Shown here: positions 12,734 to 13,728 of the stretch, one piece after another
Layout: each line of letters opens with the position of its first letter
How positions within the stretch are numbered: the stretch's first letter is position 1
DNA from: Methanocorpusculum sp.
GTDB taxonomy: Archaea > Halobacteriota > Methanomicrobia > Methanomicrobiales > Methanocorpusculaceae
NCBI GenBank assembly: GCA_017555685.1
Contig: JAFZFW010000098.1
Coordinates: 1-13,728, forward strand
Direction: 5' to 3'
DNA length: 13,728 nucleotides
Notes under the pieces: generated by a model
The model's database searches: none
Told to the model about the DNA's origin: nothing
Seen by the model: the letters and a program-made list of their open reading frames with translations, nothing else
Program-made: the position numbers and the translations under genes

Positions 12734-12781
12734 TTGATTTCGCGTGTTTTAAATGCCTGTTTGGCACTTTCGCGAAATCAA
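12734..12781 (-). terminator. Hairpin terminator after the DUF447 gene
   Basis: TTGATTTCGCG and CGCGAAATCAA (12734-12744 with 12771-12781) form a perfect 11-bp stem, and a small TGCC/GGCA stem can form in its loop. On the minus strand a U-rich stretch with a U6 run (12705-12710) and a U5 run (12694-12698) follows. The stem begins eight bases after the stop codon. The right arm overlaps by three bases a second inverted repeat, so two alternative folds are possible. Confidence 0.6.
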
Positions 12782-12788
12782 TCCTTAC

Positions 12789-13343
12789 TTATAAATGTAT
12801 CTCTGTTGCATCCTCTAACAGCTTCTTTGCTGCCAGTTCGTCCTCGCCTCCGCACTTGCGAATCAGCTCGAAGTCATAGCAAATCCGTTCGCGGAGCTCT
12901 GCGGAATGGTTAAACACATAGCGGGTAGCATGAACCGTTGCATCGATTACTGCATCGAATCCGCGGTTTACCCGGCGAATACCGGGTGTCAGAACCGTTT
13001 CAGAGACCGGAGTTAAGTCAACCAGATAGGTCTGCTCTGTCTCGTTGACCACTTCTGCCGTAAAGCCAATCCAGGCATCAGCTTCTGTGAGCCGCTGCAT
13101 ATCGCCTTCGGCAGTGAGTTCATCTCCGCGTACGTCCCCGAATGCGTAGCGGGCATACAGAGATGCTTTGGAGACAAAGTTTGCCGTAACCCATCCGTAT
13201 TTTCTGATGTTCTCCTCGGTCTTCGAGCCTTTAAAGAGAATCATCTTCGGGCACTGTCCTTCCCGCAGAATGATTCCGATAGGTGCCGCGTTATCCTTCG
13301 TGACCGCAATAATCTCGTTGATTCCAACGCTCAGTAATCCCAT
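12789..13343 (-). CDS. DUF447 family protein (putative flavin-binding split barrel)
   Basis: The roughly 184-residue product resembles the archaeal DUF447 family, beginning MGLLSVGINEIIAVT and including the NIRKYGWVTANFV segment (about 45-57). The fold is thought to be a flavin-binding split barrel; function is unestablished. Two starts are possible. GAGG at 13351-13354 lies seven bases before the ATG at 13343 but only one base before the ATG at 13349, so I prefer 13343. The gene overlaps the end of the CitG-like gene by 13 bases, so the two are co-transcribed and probably translationally coupled. From memory, DUF447 and CitG-like genes also co-occur among C1/tetrahydromethanopterin genes of methylotrophs, which hints at methanopterin or related cofactor synthesis; this is not shown by the sequence. 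A hairpin and U-rich stretch follow. Confidence 0.85.
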   Translation of the reverse strand: MGLLSVGINEIIAVTKDNAAPIGIILREGQCPKMILFKGSKTEENIRKYGWVTANFVSKASLYARYAFGDVRGDELTAEGDMQRLTEADAWIGFTAEVVNETEQTYLVDLTPVSETVLTPGIRRVNRGFDAVIDATVHATRYVFNHSAELRERICYDFELIRKCGGEDELAAKKLLEDATEIHL

Positions 13344-13728
13344 TCCCATCCCTCGATGAGTGCGACAAAGATTCCTGCAATACAGATGTCAGCAAGAGAT
13401 CCCGGATTGATTCCCTCCATCAGACACCAGGCATCCAGAATCTCCGTGGAAAGCCGTCCATTGCATGCCATCATCGCAGAGTTTCTCAGCTCCTCAGCCG
13501 TTGCCGGTCCGAACTTCTTGATGACAAATGTATCTAAGTGGCGGGAAAGCATGGTTAAGAACGCGGCAGGAATCGCTGAGCTTCCGCCCTCAGCTGCCAG
13601 TAAGAGGTCAGCCATTTCGCGGGTTAAGGCAAAGCCGTTCGTCCACTCGCGGGCGACCATGTCATTCTCTGCGGAGAACTCCATGACGTTATACATCGTC
13701 ATGTTGTCCTCGCGTAAACGGTTTAAGG
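13331..13728 (-). CDS. CitG-like (triphosphoribosyl-dephospho-CoA synthase family) protein, 5' end cut off
   Basis: About 132 C-terminal residues are present, and the frame stays open to the window edge, so the ATG at 13702 is probably internal and the gene begins outside. The segment GINPGSLADICIAGIFVALIEGW near the end matches the CitG family's conserved NPGxxADL region followed by a hydrophobic helix. Bacterial CitG makes the prosthetic-group precursor of citrate lyase from dephospho-CoA and ATP, but methanogens generally lack that enzyme, so another ATP- or nucleotide-dependent ribosyl transfer is likely. The family normally has about 280-300 residues, so roughly half is missing. It is followed by an overlapping DUF447 gene. 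Family assignment is good; the reaction is uncertain. Confidence 0.82.
   Translation of the reverse strand, partial: LNRLREDNMTMYNVMEFSAENDMVAREWTNGFALTREMADLLLAAEGGSSAIPAAFLTMLSRHLDTFVIKKFGPATAEELRNSAMMACNGRLSTEILDAWCLMEGINPGSLADICIAGIFVALIEGWEWDY

Overview
The window comes from a euryarchaeal methanogen. It carries TATA-binding protein, Alba, the small subunit of replication factor C, the tail of an archaeal FEN1, a form III RuBisCO with ribose-1,5-bisphosphate isomerase, and several genes behind A/T-rich TATA boxes instead of bacterial -35/-10 promoters. From general resemblance I would place it in the Methanomicrobiales, possibly near Methanocorpusculum. That placement is recognition, not a database result.

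Layout from left to right. At 1-108 is the end of fen on the plus strand, converging on rfcS (415-1380, minus) across a 306-base gap that holds a structured repeat and the rfcS terminator. From 3925 down to 1436 the minus strand carries a tight cluster: ribose-1,5-bisphosphate isomerase, RuBisCO (ATGA overlap) and a small cupin. Together the first two convert ribose-1,5-bisphosphate to RuBP and then, with CO2, to 3-phosphoglycerate, the last steps of the archaeal AMP salvage pathway. AMP phosphorylase is not in the window. A 5-formyl-THF cyclo-ligase family gene (3978-4535) lies just upstream. A second minus-strand operon runs asd - albA - ArsB/SLC13-type transporter (7292 to 4771) with gaps of only 5 and 9 bases. 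Divergent from asd is a long-form CofE-family protein (7421-8614, plus), which converges on tbp (8762-9328, minus). Between them lies a second copy of the repeat seen next to fen.

A DHA2-type MFS exporter (9395-10837, minus) and a UPF0173 metallo-beta-lactamase-fold hydrolase (10924-11571, plus) are divergent around a palindromic candidate operator. The hydrolase converges on a radical SAM/helix-hairpin-helix protein (11583-12623, minus). The right edge holds a DUF447 gene overlapping a CitG-like gene that runs out of the window.

Promoter architecture is consistent. At seven operon-leading or single genes a TATA-like box ends 23-26 bases before the ATG, which predicts leaderless transcripts. 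Distal genes of operons use Shine-Dalgarno sequences or close coupling. I found no CRISPR array, rRNA, tRNA, intact insertion sequence or recognisable defence system. The best leads are the RuBisCO-linked cupin, the paired structured repeats at convergent gene ends, the overlapping inverted repeats at 12663-12781, and the long CofE-family protein.
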